64,000 nucleotides of DNA from contig OX457036.1 in the NCBI GenBank assembly GCA_949752735.1, forward strand, positions 20,009,169-20,073,168, in the 5' to 3' direction. Below, in pieces: positions 24,701 through 30,735 of the stretch. Origin of the DNA: Lumbricus terrestris (lineage: Eukaryota > Annelida > Clitellata > Crassiclitellata > Lumbricidae). Made by a program: the position numbers and the translations under genes. Every line of letters starts with the position of its first letter. Position 1 is the stretch's first letter. The notes beneath the pieces were generated by a model that was given only the letters and a program-made list of their open reading frames with translations, was not told where the DNA came from and did not search any database.

Positions 24701-24769
24701 CGACTCCAGTTCATCTCGCATCACGGCAAAGACGAAACTGCGTCTGTTGGCTCAACACCGATGCAGTGA
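696..24769 (+). CDS. MED23: MED23, Mediator subunit 23, C-terminal part (10 coding exons)
   Basis: Spliced coding region joining 696-797, 1027-1126, 1741-1839, 2223-2357, 5287-5446, 6491-6563, 21372-21583, 22319-22439, 23138-23223 and 24613-24769: 1245 nt, 414 residues plus stop, open throughout. It aligns by eye along its length with the C-terminal part of animal MED23; landmarks are YLPIYFGN, DWRFNEFPN, WMNAIGL, HLVGPFLQRF and the final KYMFVGDGVKNEVEK. MED23 is a large helical Mediator subunit, associated with the tail module, that links activators to RNA polymerase II in the nucleus. The N-terminal two thirds lie upstream of the window. Two introns are U12-type. One intron has grown to 14.8 kb through a tandem LTR retrotransposon and a minisatellite over its 3' splice site. 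Identity is well supported; exact junctions are inferred from GT-AG rules and frame. Confidence 0.93.
1027..1126 (+). CDS. MED23: MED23 coding exon B
   Basis: Starts with GTG TTT GAT after AACAG and codes VFDIVIHRFLELPP, then SKSLETLLDHLG. It ends one base into a codon before donor GTAAGC. This is among the best conserved blocks of the family. Confidence 0.92.
1741..1839 (+). CDS. MED23: MED23 coding exon C
   Basis: Acceptor CAAACAG. The two bases AT complete the Asp codon begun in the previous exon; the exon then reads RPLTYLYSTLHYYEKKLRD and ends VAAIV plus one base. Donor is GTGTGT. Confidence 0.92.
2223..2357 (+). CDS. MED23: MED23 coding exon D, with U12-type donor
   Basis: Acceptor TTATTCAG. 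Reads GSLKELKPEKWCLTEDYL and, near the end, YYIRLIGRLVD plus one base of the next codon. The donor is GTATCCTTT, the U12-type consensus, unlike the GTRNGN donors of most neighbouring exons. Confidence 0.92.
2452..2957 (+). repeat. Left inverted repeat of foldback element
   Basis: Runs from the GGGCATTCC end to about the CAAGGGCGCGAATCACG stretch. It pairs with 4121-4614 with scattered mismatches and small indels; the inner limit is approximate. Confidence 0.82.
3150..3320 (-). mobile_element. Possible LINE 3'-end relic inside the foldback element
   Basis: Read on the minus strand this stretch gives SFSVAGPTSWNAIPVTLR, resembling the 'WNSLP' C-terminal block of CR1/L2-like reverse transcriptases. 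It is short and degenerate, so the call is tentative. Nothing else recognisable lies in the foldback interior. Confidence 0.4.
4121..4614 (-). repeat. Right inverted repeat of foldback element
   Basis: Reverse complement of 2452-2957, ending ...CCTGGAATGACCC directly before the TAATG duplication. Confidence 0.82.
5287..5446 (+). CDS. MED23: MED23 coding exon E
   Basis: After AATTCCAG the bases CG complete a Thr codon, giving TIAGKPAFPTFDWRFNEFPN and later IELMALPVSSQSVGRALF. Ends two bases into a Gly codon before donor GTAAAC. The DWRFNEFPN motif is diagnostic for the family. Confidence 0.93.
5518..5738 (+). mobile_element. 5'-truncated LINE (RTE/Jockey-like 3' end)
   Basis: A 221-bp insertion flanked by a perfect 9-bp duplication GCACCGGAG (5509-5517 and 5739-5747). 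It ends in an (AAG)n tail. The + strand frame reads NHGRCAVNLVRWGQ, then CCCGVRQTMAHIVNEC and ALHLV, the Cys/His C-terminal block seen after the RT of some non-LTR elements. Extreme 5' truncation, target duplication and A-rich tail point to target-primed insertion. It lies in a MED23 intron, in sense. Confidence 0.82.
6491..6563 (+). CDS. MED23: MED23 coding exon F
   Basis: The first base G completes Gly, then ATG ATA CAG ATT CCA CGA gives MIQIPRDKIFAWMNAIGL. Donor GTAATT at 6564. The ATG at 6492 is internal Met, not a start. The following intron is 14.8 kb long. Confidence 0.92.
6865..7001 (+). promoter_or_regulatory. Promoter-like cluster in LTR U3: CRE, octamer, CCAAT, TATA
   Basis: In order: palindromic cAMP element TGACGTCA at 6865-6872, octamer ATTTGCAT (reverse of ATGCAAAT) at 6907-6914, CCAAT at 6925-6929, TATAAAA at 6995-7001. 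Spacing resembles an animal pol II promoter with a start expected near 7025-7030. The same cluster recurs 6498 and 12996 bp downstream in the other LTRs. Function is inferred from motifs only. Confidence 0.6.
7403..7603 (+). repeat. Three 67-bp direct repeats inside the LTR
   Basis: Units start at 7403, 7470 and 7537, each opening TTCTTCAAATATAGCAC and running through TTCATTCAGTGAATCTAC. They differ at a few bases. Identical triplets occur in the other two LTRs. Confidence 0.9.
7859..7878 (+). other. Primer-binding site of first element
   Basis: TGG begins two bases after the LTR, followed by GATGCTCGCGCCGGGAT. Position and the TGG start fit a tRNA-primed minus-strand start; the tRNA was not identified. 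Repeated at 14357. Confidence 0.65.
8198..13024 (+). CDS. gag-pol: Gmr1-like gag-pol polyprotein, copy 1
   Basis: One uninterrupted 1608-residue frame. Order: charged coiled coil (about 40-125), capsid-like region (about 145-320), CCHC zinc knuckle CFACGKVGHKAFDC (about 388-401), aspartic protease with YDSGA (about 491), integrase zinc domain with HNSLLSAHLG and CDVCQ (about 755-800), integrase core with D in VCVDIIG (about 825), D in HTDRGSQF (about 885) and E in GCVERLNGT (about 921), GPF module KWQGPF (about 1060), RT with FDFCKGYW (about 1279) and YVDD (about 1340), RNase H with TDAS (about 1490). All catalytic residues are present, so it looks competent. Integrase upstream of RT is the reverse of ordinary Ty3/gypsy and matches the Gmr1 group. 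Gag and pol share one frame with no frameshift. Confidence 0.95.
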   Translation: MSITDWQQWLDMGRSFSLEGEELKAFVRDRQNEFRQQRADEREEKKESELRAAKIAEAKAVRENEMEMARMADVRLEREATEARLIREAEMNEARLAREANEALEHKRLEIQARMREIESRDGRNRDDGDSYMTMGDNHQGNQSHKGMKNIKFPIFNEAKDCLDAYLLRFERTCTTYEIPRDVWSLMLARHLESKALEVYQRLSAEETQDYDCLKKHLLKRFQLTEGGYRNKFKTSKMEQGETPSNFIYRLQRYLQQWLLQAGFEQTYEGIEDLLLKDQFFLTCSNELRMFIKEKGKMSLKDTLTCAESYIEAHGYRYAENSVKPQGRFNNDRGNGKPFEEKSREKFQGNMNRGRVETRQNKETNHSGNVNRGYSRDREQAAEHKITCFACGKVGHKAFDCVHKAKGFVKHTAAAVQIYENKAYRAVQANENTKSNEIDRTVERQDRKGKEEVPKHMAASTVVTERKDGCIDIESIDECQAKVNGVDANCLYDSGASTCIVRRSLIKDSDLTGKETHCILVDGSLRCFPTANVNIESEYFTGEVEAMVMDEPVKPIIIGRVRGLKYTVTNENTDENIINCDKGEKVNETIMSEKQEKVEYKGILKRNVNANSRWQDAKKTVRFESDEMSTEYDDVIEKVRSDDVMNSDAHQTTAAIETRAESKKVVKYKPLKVTEMPDLNITTKEIKELQKTDETLKSYWDKASEWNGDEKSTEKMLYVKKDGLLYRRWKEVLKDEAKWQLMVPKQLRNKVLAVAHNSLLSAHLGMKKTHDKIVNEFYWPGINQEVRRYILSCDVCQKAVDKKVNYKAPMGHLPVLDVPFKHVCVDIIGAIEPMSMRGYRYVLTIIDLSTRYPEAIPLKGISTEEVAEALFNFYCRMGVPQRIHTDRGSQFTSELMAEVNKMLLIKHTMTSPYHAMGNGCVERLNGTIKTTLRKLIGEQVKEWDRYLAPLLFALRDTVHESHGYTPFELIFGRSCRGPVQILKELWTNEKVEDEVKDVYTYMTDLRERIEETCNMAQKAIHKANAKNKKYYDKKARYRKLEIGDKVLLLLPSCNNKMLVKWQGPFVVRGKIGDYDYKVEVDGGKLKTYHINILKRYYERSEEELSGSETIAYVSAIVHDGREGEDEEEEILNLYISKQTETYKDVDINPQLEDEQRGELEKLLREYQDIFTDKPGRTDMVKHEIHLTSDEPVRMKAYPTPYHLQSEIDKEIEIMLENGIIERSEAAYAAPLVVVKKADGSNRLCCNYKQLNKVTVFDPEPMMSNEDIFNKLSGSKIYSKFDFCKGYWQIPMSEESKDYTTFICASGLYKFNVLPFGLVNSASSYNRLIRKILHGTENLESYVDDILAHTEGWTKHMKILREFFQRVRDAHLTLKPKKCSLGYGRIDFLGHTLNNDDISPKGESIDKIVEMPQPKTKKQIRSFLGAINYYRKFIPHCAELMAPLSDLTKKSAANNVDWNEELDESFSKLKAALAKTPILKLPNLEKEFVIQTDASGRGIGCVLIQQYEGINHPIAYASRKLLERETRYSVEERECLAIMWGISRFDRYLCGKQFVIETDHCGLQYMKEGRMRNARVMRWSLALQNYCFTIRYIKGSNNVMSDYLSRGIT
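13169..13185 (+). other. Polypurine tract region of first element
   Basis: TTGAAGGAGGGGTATT lies directly before LTR 2, the expected place and composition for the plus-strand primer. The copy of the second element is at 19667-19683. Confidence 0.6.
13186..14354 (+). repeat. LTR 2, shared between the two tandem elements
   Basis: 1169 bp, apparently identical to LTR 1. It acts as 3' LTR of copy 1 and 5' LTR of copy 2. No target duplication borders it, so the two elements did not insert independently. Confidence 0.93.
14357..14376 (+). other. Primer-binding site of second element
   Basis: Same TGG-GATGCTCGCGCCGGGAT sequence two bases after LTR 2, offset 6498 bp from the first. Confidence 0.62.
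14696..19522 (+). CDS. gag-pol: Gmr1-like gag-pol polyprotein, copy 2
   Basis: 1608 residues, identical in translation to the copy at 8198, with the same domain order: gag, CCHC, protease, integrase with GPF module, RT, RNase H. It starts 341 bp after LTR 2. Identity to copy 1 means the duplication is very recent, or is kept by gene conversion, or is an assembly product. Confidence 0.95.
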   Translation: MSITDWQQWLDMGRSFSLEGEELKAFVRDRQNEFRQQRADEREEKKESELRAAKIAEAKAVRENEMEMARMADVRLEREATEARLIREAEMNEARLAREANEALEHKRLEIQARMREIESRDGRNRDDGDSYMTMGDNHQGNQSHKGMKNIKFPIFNEAKDCLDAYLLRFERTCTTYEIPRDVWSLMLARHLESKALEVYQRLSAEETQDYDCLKKHLLKRFQLTEGGYRNKFKTSKMEQGETPSNFIYRLQRYLQQWLLQAGFEQTYEGIEDLLLKDQFFLTCSNELRMFIKEKGKMSLKDTLTCAESYIEAHGYRYAENSVKPQGRFNNDRGNGKPFEEKSREKFQGNMNRGRVETRQNKETNHSGNVNRGYSRDREQAAEHKITCFACGKVGHKAFDCVHKAKGFVKHTAAAVQIYENKAYRAVQANENTKSNEIDRTVERQDRKGKEEVPKHMAASTVVTERKDGCIDIESIDECQAKVNGVDANCLYDSGASTCIVRRSLIKDSDLTGKETHCILVDGSLRCFPTANVNIESEYFTGEVEAMVMDEPVKPIIIGRVRGLKYTVTNENTDENIINCDKGEKVNETIMSEKQEKVEYKGILKRNVNANSRWQDAKKTVRFESDEMSTEYDDVIEKVRSDDVMNSDAHQTTAAIETRAESKKVVKYKPLKVTEMPDLNITTKEIKELQKTDETLKSYWDKASEWNGDEKSTEKMLYVKKDGLLYRRWKEVLKDEAKWQLMVPKQLRNKVLAVAHNSLLSAHLGMKKTHDKIVNEFYWPGINQEVRRYILSCDVCQKAVDKKVNYKAPMGHLPVLDVPFKHVCVDIIGAIEPMSMRGYRYVLTIIDLSTRYPEAIPLKGISTEEVAEALFNFYCRMGVPQRIHTDRGSQFTSELMAEVNKMLLIKHTMTSPYHAMGNGCVERLNGTIKTTLRKLIGEQVKEWDRYLAPLLFALRDTVHESHGYTPFELIFGRSCRGPVQILKELWTNEKVEDEVKDVYTYMTDLRERIEETCNMAQKAIHKANAKNKKYYDKKARYRKLEIGDKVLLLLPSCNNKMLVKWQGPFVVRGKIGDYDYKVEVDGGKLKTYHINILKRYYERSEEELSGSETIAYVSAIVHDGREGEDEEEEILNLYISKQTETYKDVDINPQLEDEQRGELEKLLREYQDIFTDKPGRTDMVKHEIHLTSDEPVRMKAYPTPYHLQSEIDKEIEIMLENGIIERSEAAYAAPLVVVKKADGSNRLCCNYKQLNKVTVFDPEPMMSNEDIFNKLSGSKIYSKFDFCKGYWQIPMSEESKDYTTFICASGLYKFNVLPFGLVNSASSYNRLIRKILHGTENLESYVDDILAHTEGWTKHMKILREFFQRVRDAHLTLKPKKCSLGYGRIDFLGHTLNNDDISPKGESIDKIVEMPQPKTKKQIRSFLGAINYYRKFIPHCAELMAPLSDLTKKSAANNVDWNEELDESFSKLKAALAKTPILKLPNLEKEFVIQTDASGRGIGCVLIQQYEGINHPIAYASRKLLERETRYSVEERECLAIMWGISRFDRYLCGKQFVIETDHCGLQYMKEGRMRNARVMRWSLALQNYCFTIRYIKGSNNVMSDYLSRGIT
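19684..20852 (+). repeat. LTR 3 (3' LTR of the tandem array)
   Basis: 1169 bp, ends CGTTACA, then target duplication GTGAT at 20853-20857. Apparently identical to the other two LTRs. Confidence 0.93.
20857..20870 (+). repeat. Short TTAGGG run at the insertion site
   Basis: TTAGGGTTAGGGTT directly follows and overlaps the downstream target duplication. Two repeats only; it could be chance. Confidence 0.5.
20940..21394 (+). repeat. 57-bp minisatellite carrying copies of the 3' splice site and exon start
   Basis: Eight units with acceptor AG ending at 20972, 21029, 21086, 21143, 21200, 21257, 21314 and 21371, a constant 57-bp step. Each unit holds about 34 nt of intron end (TGTTGTGTTTATGTAG) plus the first 23 nt of the next MED23 exon (GAAGGCTACTGGATGGTGC and TAAA). 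Only the eighth runs on into the true exon (CTAAACGAC). In the seven others the exon copy is followed by GTAG, giving in-frame TAG. Units are nearly identical; the first lacks three bases. Confidence 0.95.
21372..21583 (+). CDS. MED23: MED23 coding exon G
   Basis: Begins GAA GGC TAC TGG ATG GTG (EGYWMVLNDCIMEAI), matching the family's EPYW block, and continues FQMFNFNASHQ and SYSYVLALCHAVWEHASIGQ. Ends two bases into a Val codon before GTAAGT. Start chosen because only the last of eight tandem acceptors leads into an open frame. Confidence 0.93.
22319..22439 (+). CDS. MED23: MED23 coding exon H
   Basis: Acceptor TCATTTAG, first G completes Val, then FMKENLKPVIKTEEQF and CHLVGPFLQRFHLERTRCML. 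Ends with GAG before donor GTAGGA. Confidence 0.93.
22461..22714. mobile_element. hAT-like MITE in MED23 intron
   Basis: Ends CAGTGACGTAG and GCTATGCCACTG are inverted. Flanks ATTCATTT and GTTCATTT match at 7 of 8 positions. Its ends match the copy at 50813-50968. No coding content. Confidence 0.68.
23138..23223 (+). CDS. MED23: MED23 coding exon I, with U12-type donor
   Basis: Acceptor GGATGCAG, then VTVELYEMLEKVDKSVEHI and FMDPISDF. It ends two bases into a Leu codon; donor GTATCCTTT follows. Choosing this donor is forced by the frame of the last exon (TT+A, then TAT CAC). Confidence 0.92.
23224..24612 (+). other. MED23: Second U12-type intron of MED23
   Basis: 5' splice site GTATCCTTT and branch site TTCCTTAAC at 24590-24598, 15 nt before the AG at 24611-24612. 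Both are perfect U12 matches. The intron is 1389 bp and contains a MITE end-like sequence near 24190-24244. Confidence 0.92.
24190..24244. repeat. Fragment related to the MITE at 60562-60920
   Basis: Shares GTGTTCAAACACCCAAAACACC and a following ...ACCTTGG end with the right part of that MITE. No left end was found. Confidence 0.45.
24613..24769 (+). CDS. MED23: MED23 terminal coding exon J
   Basis: First A completes Leu; then YHIKYMFVGDGVKNEVEK and LRLQFISHH, ending ...STPMQ and TGA at 24767-24769. The C-terminal tail is short compared with vertebrate MED23. Confidence 0.93.
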
Positions 24770-24840
24770 TGCAGCAATGTCAACGTACTTTGAACTGATG
24801 TGAAGCGTTAGGCCTCTGACTCTCGGTGCCTGAAGTGAAG

Positions 24841-24846
24841 AATAAA
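24841..24846 (+). terminator. MED23: Polyadenylation signal of MED23
   Basis: AATAAA 72 bp after the stop codon, the first canonical signal downstream. Confidence 0.7.
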
Positions 24847-25197
24847 CAACTGAATAATATGCTCTGATCGTATATGAGAATCGTATCGTATATTATGAGA
24901 AGTCATAAAGCGCCTCTTGTAGGACAGTATTCAAAGGTGCTCTCAGCGTGACAGCCCCGAGGAAGTAAGGTGCATTATGAAAGGTTGAATGCTTTAAAAG
25001 GAGATCAGCTTCAGATCCAAGCCTGTTTCCATATACCGTTTCTGCTGTTAAAGTACTATGGTGCTTATGCTCCACTGAATCTTTCGAATCAATATATTTG
25101 TTATTTTATTGTCCTTCTCTGATGTTCTTCGCTTATGAGTTTTAATTTCTCTGTCTGATTACCAGTTTGACCGGTAATGTAAAGACATACTTTATGA

Positions 25198-25517
25198 CAG
25201 CGGTTCCCAACCCGTGGCCCGCCGGCCTACAAAAATGGCCCACAGCATCTCAATGAACTAAGAAAAATATATGTAAAAATTGACAATTTGGACATGATAG
25301 AATATATAATTCTTTTCTATTACAAATTATTTTATTTGGATGTTAATAAATCGCATCAAGCATTCTATTTTGATTCAATTATAACAATTTTATATTCCTT
25401 TAGTTAATTAAATTTTAGCCTATTGGCCCCCTAATGTCCTTCAACTAAGAAAAAGTGGCCCTCGTGTCCTCCAACTTAGAAAAGTGGCCCAATAGTCAAA
25501 AAGGCTGGGAACCACTG
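25198..25517. mobile_element. hAT-like MITE with 8-bp target duplication
   Basis: Ends CAGCGGTTCCCAACC and GGCTGGGAACCACTG; perfect duplication CTTTATGA at 25190-25197 and 25518-25525. Same family as 28234-28601 and 49366-49867. 320 bp, non-coding. Confidence 0.9.
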
Positions 25518-25994
25518 CTTTATGAAGTACGTAGGGCCTACTCATTCAAGATGGCCAACCAAACTTGTTTGTGCAAAGTCTGTTGTGATGATGAGTTGTC
25601 ATAAAGAATTTGTTCATGCTTAGTTTAACTCTAATATTATGGATAAAGCATTCCATGTATTTCTGTGTGCTTTGAGACTCATTCATCCAGTCAATTTTCA
25701 GATCTTCATTCTCTGCATTTTTTTTTTGACTTCGTGTTTCAATACCAGCTAGAAAATTTTGAAATAAACAAGAGCCCAAAATGTATTCCATTGGGCAGCG
25801 CACAGACTCAAAATTACTTTGATTTCTGGGGCTATATGGAGTGTACAAAACTCTTCCCATGCACTTCCATATGTGTTGGCAGCTTCTTACATTAGGCAAT
25901 TGGGGCATTGCACTTTCTGCGCTCGCAATTCCTCCATGATTCGGGCATTTTAGGCGGTCTCCAGCTTGTAGACCATGTCTGCCATGGATATATG

Positions 25995-26290
25995 CAGGAC
26001 TGTACACGAGGGTATACGCGGGTACACAGCGTGTACTACATCCGGCGAAAAGTGGCATCATATACTCACCTCCCAAAAACCAGGGTAAAATGGGTTCACG
26101 CGTGTTTACGCGAGTAAATGAGGGTGCATGACTAAAAAAGGTCATCAGTTACTTCGGACCGGAAATTTATAAACTTTTCTGACGATTTTGGCCGGATGAC
26201 TAAAAAGGTCGGCAGAAATTTCGGGCCCAAACAGTCGGCTTTTCTCCCGGTCAGCGTGTACTGACTTCAAAATTTACCAGTACAGCCCTG
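25995..26290. mobile_element. hAT-like MITE with 8-bp target duplication
   Basis: Ends CAGGACTGTAC and GTACAGCCCTG; perfect duplication GATATATG on both sides. 296 bp; internal GATGACTAAAAAGGTC-type repeats, no coding capacity. Confidence 0.88.
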
Positions 26291-27032
26291 GATATATGAA
26301 GTGTTAGCGACTTTACAGGCTGGGAAACATTGCATTCAATGGAGAGATCACTGTATACTGGGCAGCTATACACCATAGCACAGAATGCGTATAATGTAAG
26401 TGGAGCTCTTAGTATACTATGATCAGCCATTGCAAACTCCAGATACATATACAATTATACATTGTACATATTATGTAAAATGCATGCATAATATTACTGG
26501 TATTAACAGCCATTGTAAAATCCAGATACATGTACATAGATGTACATGCATATGTCTAAACCGTCTAATAGGTGTACATGTATGCATACATGCACATGTG
26601 CATGTATGGAAGTAGAAGAACAGTGATGACATGGAAAAGGGTTTTAGTGACTCCCGCTCTCGAAGTTTTATCCAGACACCAATCGCCACATCATATCAGT
26701 GTTTTGGTGCAAATAGGCCTATAATTAATTAGTCACCTGATATGCATATGATACATCTATAGGTCGGATTATTAGGTCCATATAGCGTTTAAAAGCTTTC
26801 GTTCAAGGCTGCTGTAACCTGAAAGCTTAACATCATTCATTCATTCGTTCATTCATACAAGATGTATTGTGATGCGAACAGGACCACTCCTATTAATCCT
26901 TTACCAGTTTGCCCCGAGAATATCCGCTGAAAACGGGCTTAAAATTTAAAAATTAACCGGTAAAGGGTTAAAGCTCAGAATGAGTCCTCATATTACCTCG
27001 ATTTGATCATGCCAGTCCTAAACTGTGGCACC

Positions 27033-27177
27033 CAGGGTGAGAATTGCCGGGGGGTTGGGGGGTTTCGACCCCCCCAGTCTTTCTTAGAGCCCCATGTTAA
27101 AGTATGTTTTTTACACCCCAATTCCAAGTGAATAATGGTCCAACCCCCCCAGTTATTTTTCCACAATTCTCACACTG
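27033..27177. mobile_element. hAT-like MITE with 8-bp target duplication
   Basis: Ends CAGGGTGAGAATTG and CAATTCTCACACTG; perfect duplication GTGGCACC at 27025-27032 and 27178-27185. 145 bp. Confidence 0.9.
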
Positions 27178-27385
27178 GTGGCACCCAAATACCCAAGGGG
27201 ACAAAATACTCGACTGTAATCCGAGTATACCTATAACTTACGTGAGAAGTGCTGCACAGACTTTGAGAGGGAGGCAAGCCTGCCGGGAGGAGCCTGGGCT
27301 GGGTGGTTGTAGGCCTACATACAAAGTTCATGCTTTATTCCTTTTTAAATAGTGGGCCTATAACGCACGAGTATCACTTACCAAT

Positions 27386-27587
27386 CAGTGGTGGCACCAG
27401 GATTTCAGTTTGGGGTGGGCTGTTTTCCATTTTTTCTTTTTCATCCACCAAAATTTCTGACCTTTTTCTGTTTTGTTAGTCTGGTTGAAAATCGCGGAAA
27501 TGTTATGTAAAAAACCGGATGGCCTTTTTTAGGGGGGGCTTGGCCTTTGATAGGGGGGGGGGGCTTAGCCCCCTCATGCCGCCACTG
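27386..27587. mobile_element. hAT-like MITE with 8-bp target duplication
   Basis: Ends CAGTGGTGGCACC and CATGCCGCCACTG; perfect duplication TTACCAAT on both sides. 202 bp, with G-rich runs inside. Confidence 0.87.
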
Positions 27588-27931
27588 TTACCAATCAATC
27601 ATTCAACGCAACTGATTACAAAACATTGGCTACACTTTCTCAAGAGAAATCTCTCCTTTAAACTGACATTCAGATTGGGGAAGAGAATGGGGTTCATAAG
27701 GGATTTATCTATAATTCATGCGAGCAGAGAAATGCAAGGTCGTGAACAGATACGTGAAGAGATACACATCAGCGCAATGCTTGAAAAATTCAAGCTGCTC
27801 CTTTGCACCATTCAAGTGTTTGGATAAATCATGGGTGCAGCAGAGCAACTGCATTATATGCATTTCAATTCAATCTCATCATGGCTTGTTGCTTTTTAAC
27901 AACACTGTATCATGTAAAAGATGATTAGGCC

Positions 27932-28069
27932 CAGGGTGAGAACTGCCAGAGGGTTTGGGGATTTCAAACCCCTCAGTCTTTCTTAGAGCCCCAGAGTAGT
28001 CTTTTTACACCCCAATTCCAAGTGATCATAGTCCAACCCTCCAGTTATTTTTCCACAATTCTCACACCA
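27932..28069. mobile_element. hAT-like MITE, second copy of the CAGGGTGAGAA family
   Basis: Closely related to 27033-27177. Perfect duplication ATTAGGCC at 27924-27931 and 28070-28077. The right terminus has drifted to CACACCA. Confidence 0.85.
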
Positions 28070-28115
28070 ATTAGGCCTAATTGTCTTTGCTACTACACAG
28101 TGTTGTTGAGTGGTT

Positions 28116-28207
28116 AAACTGCAAGAGAATAATTAAATAACCATCATTTTGAAATGCCTATAAACTGCAAGAGAATAATTAAATAACCATCATTTTGAAA
28201 TGCCTAT
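28116..28207 (+). repeat. 46-bp tandem duplication
   Basis: Two adjacent identical copies of a 46-bp unit beginning AAACTGCAAGAGAATAA. Recent local duplication. Confidence 0.93.
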
Positions 28208-28233
28208 ATCCTTACTTAAAGGCTAGCCTATAG

Positions 28234-28601
28234 CAGCGGTTCCCAACCCGTGGCCCGCGGGCCAAAAGTGGCCCGCCAGGCCTCAGAAAATGGCCCGCCA
28301 GGCCTCAGAAAATGGCCCTCATCTCTCAAAGAATTATCAAAAATATATGAAAAAATTAACAATTTGGGCATGATAGAACACATTATTATTTTCTATTACA
28401 AAGTATTTTATGTTAACGTTGATAAATAACATAAAACATTATATTTTGAATCAATTATAGGCCTAACAATTTTATATGCTTTTAGTTAATACGATTTTAA
28501 CCTTGTGGCCCCCTAATGTATTTCAACTAAGAAAAAGTGGCCCTTGTGTCCTCCAACTTAGAAAAAGTGGCCCTCAAGTCGAAAAAGGTTGGGAACCACT
28601 G
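28234..28601. mobile_element. hAT-like MITE, CAGCGGTTCCCAACC family
   Basis: Ends as in 25198-25517; flanks GCCTATAG and GGCTATAG match 7 of 8. A 24-bp stretch on GGCCCGCCAGGCCTCAG is doubled near the left end. Confidence 0.86.
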
Positions 28602-28610
28602 GGCTATAGC

Positions 28611-28765
28611 CAGGTGAGAATTACCGGGGGTTGGGAACTTTGGGTGTTGGGATTTCAGCCACAGGTCTTTCTCATAATTCTTCTAAATTGCACACCTAAA
28701 CTGCACGTCAAGTCGTCAATCATCATCATCGTCCACCCCACCAACCAACCCCCCACTTATTTTCT
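28611..28765. mobile_element. Probable decayed MITE of the CAGGGTGAGAA family
   Basis: Starts CCAGGTGAGAATTACCGGGGGTTGGG and ends near CCCCCACTTATTTTCTGCAAT, like 27033-27177 with indels. No duplication seen. Confidence 0.45.
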
Positions 28766-28844
28766 GCAATAATAATTATTCTTTTAAGCATCGGGGGCCA
28801 AGTATATTCACGCGCGCTACGTTGTGCCAGAGGGCGGTCAGCGC

Positions 28845-28950
28845 CTAGCTTGTCGTTGTTTAACGACACTGCCGTTTCAAAGTTGTCGCCCTCCTCCTTT
28901 ATCCAGGCTTGGGACTAGCACTGGCGGAGTGCAAACAGAGGGTCGTCCAG
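28845..28950 (+). repeat. Dispersed repeat, copy 1
   Basis: TTTAACGACACTGCC, then TTTATCCAGGCTTGGGACT, GGCGGAGTGCAAACAG. Related copies at 32172-32285, 44080-44190 (reverse) and 55684-55760. Class unknown, possibly SINE-like. Confidence 0.65.
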
Positions 28951-29365
28951 ATATAATGCGGTGTAAGACTTATTTTAAATACTTGGGAGCACTAGACAGC
29001 GTTGCGAATAACTTAAAGTCAAAAATTAATTAAATCCTGGGTGGTTGAATAATGAGTAAGGCTCTGCTGGCAGTGCTGGGTCAACGAGGAGGTGGGCTGG
29101 GTACAGTGGGTAGGCTATGACCCCCCTCCCCCACCCGGGAGACTGCAGAGCTCAAGTAGCCGCTACGGCTGATTCAAATTATTTGACATTTTAGGCGTAG
29201 CCCATTCTGTCCTCTCTCTCCAAGCCAGCCAACCTGCCCGGGGGTAGGGGAAGGAGAGGGAATACTTTAGCAACCAAGGACTCGTGCGACCGCGAGATAA
29301 GTAATTTATAGAAGGGGTAGTTAGTACTAAGTAGGGCGTGGCTCGATTGTACTCCACCAACTTCC

Positions 29366-29485
<120 letters not shown>

Positions 29486-29559
29486 GATCTGCATCTGTTA
29501 TCACTGCAGCAGTAACTTTGCTGTTGAAACCGAAGGGTTACGAACTGGCGGGACCTAAA

Positions 29560-29802
29560 TGTATAATCATATAATGCAGCCTCAGCGTACGCACGACGGG
29601 CCAAGGCTTGGCAGGCCGCGTAGACTCGAGGAGGCTGCGGCCGCACACAGTTCGGCAGGACGCAACGGCAGCGTCGTATGATATGCGCAGAGGAGGCGGA
29701 CGTACAAGTCAGTAGGACCCCCTATATCGTGGACGGAGTAGGCTAGTGTTCGTATCGCCAACTATACTTTTCTCGATTCACAGTTTGAAGAATTCCGAAA
29801 CG
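29560..29802 (+). promoter_or_regulatory. Possible promoter and first non-coding exon of the membrane-protein gene
   Basis: A CpG-rich block in an AT-rich region, 1.8 kb before the coding start at 31641. It ends at a strong donor GGTAAGTTAG (GT at 29803), so it could be a 5' untranslated exon. Inferred only from composition and the donor. Confidence 0.35.
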
Positions 29803-30627
29803 GTAAGTTAGGTTAGTTTTCGTAGCGACGAAGAGTGTCTTATAGATCTGTGAGGACATGATTCAGTGGGCGCAGGTACTGAGTTCGTGTGGCTACGGAG
29901 GCTGGATAAATGCCAGAGAACGTGATGGGTTCCTGTGTACATCATAAGCTATAGCAGGCTACTGGGATGCTGTTGTTACTGCTATTTTTTTTGTAGGGCC
30001 GAACTTGAGTTTAAAGCCTGTGATCTGTTAAGCTGTACTTTTCGGACCTGTGGTTACAAAGCACCAAGGATGTTTAGTTGTTTACGAAGATGCTTTAAAA
30101 TCCTATGACTGTATTTTACGGCCTAGTTAACGGATATGAAGATAGTCGACATGCATCTGGGTTCAGTGTCTTACTCCTTCTCTGTGTTTGTAGGCCTAAT
30201 CTCCACCAGTTTCAGTCTTCATTAATTATCAACCTTTCTTTAAACACTAATGACTACTCTCCTTGTAGATACTTGTATTAGTTACAGTGGCTTACTATCA
30301 GACAGGAAACCCCATCTTTATAATTATGTGCTTAATCACTGTTGTTTTATCACTGTGAGAAGATCCAGATCAACATTTTGGGCTTCATTCGCCCACAAAC
30401 CGATTTACTTCCTATTAATAACTTGCTCTATAATTGCGACTGTGCATTTTGATTTGTCTCGTAGAATTTTAATTGTGTTCATACATTGGAAACTTCAATG
30501 CAATAATAGTATGCAGATGTACACTGTGGCCATTGTTCGTAGAATCAATTCTAATAAACTTGATTTGATTTATATGCAGCCAGACCCGCGTTAGGGTAGA
30601 TGCTAAGGGTGCTGCAACACCTGAGCC

Positions 30628-30735
30628 CAGGGCTGTTTTTAAGGAATTTTTAGAACTGCACATTTTCTTCTCTCCTTTCTCATCCTCCATGGTAAATTAC
30701 TCCGAATCTGAGGAAAATGACATAGCACCCAGGCT
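30628..30735. mobile_element. Partial MITE related to 43298-43491
   Basis: Shares CAGGGCTGTTTTTAAG, TTTTTAGAACTGC and CTCCATGGTAAATTAC with that element. No right end or duplication found. Confidence 0.5.

Noticed and set aside
25546..26145. 199-residue minus-strand open frame
   Set aside because: Overlaps the MITE at 25995-26290, no recognisable domain and no splice context.
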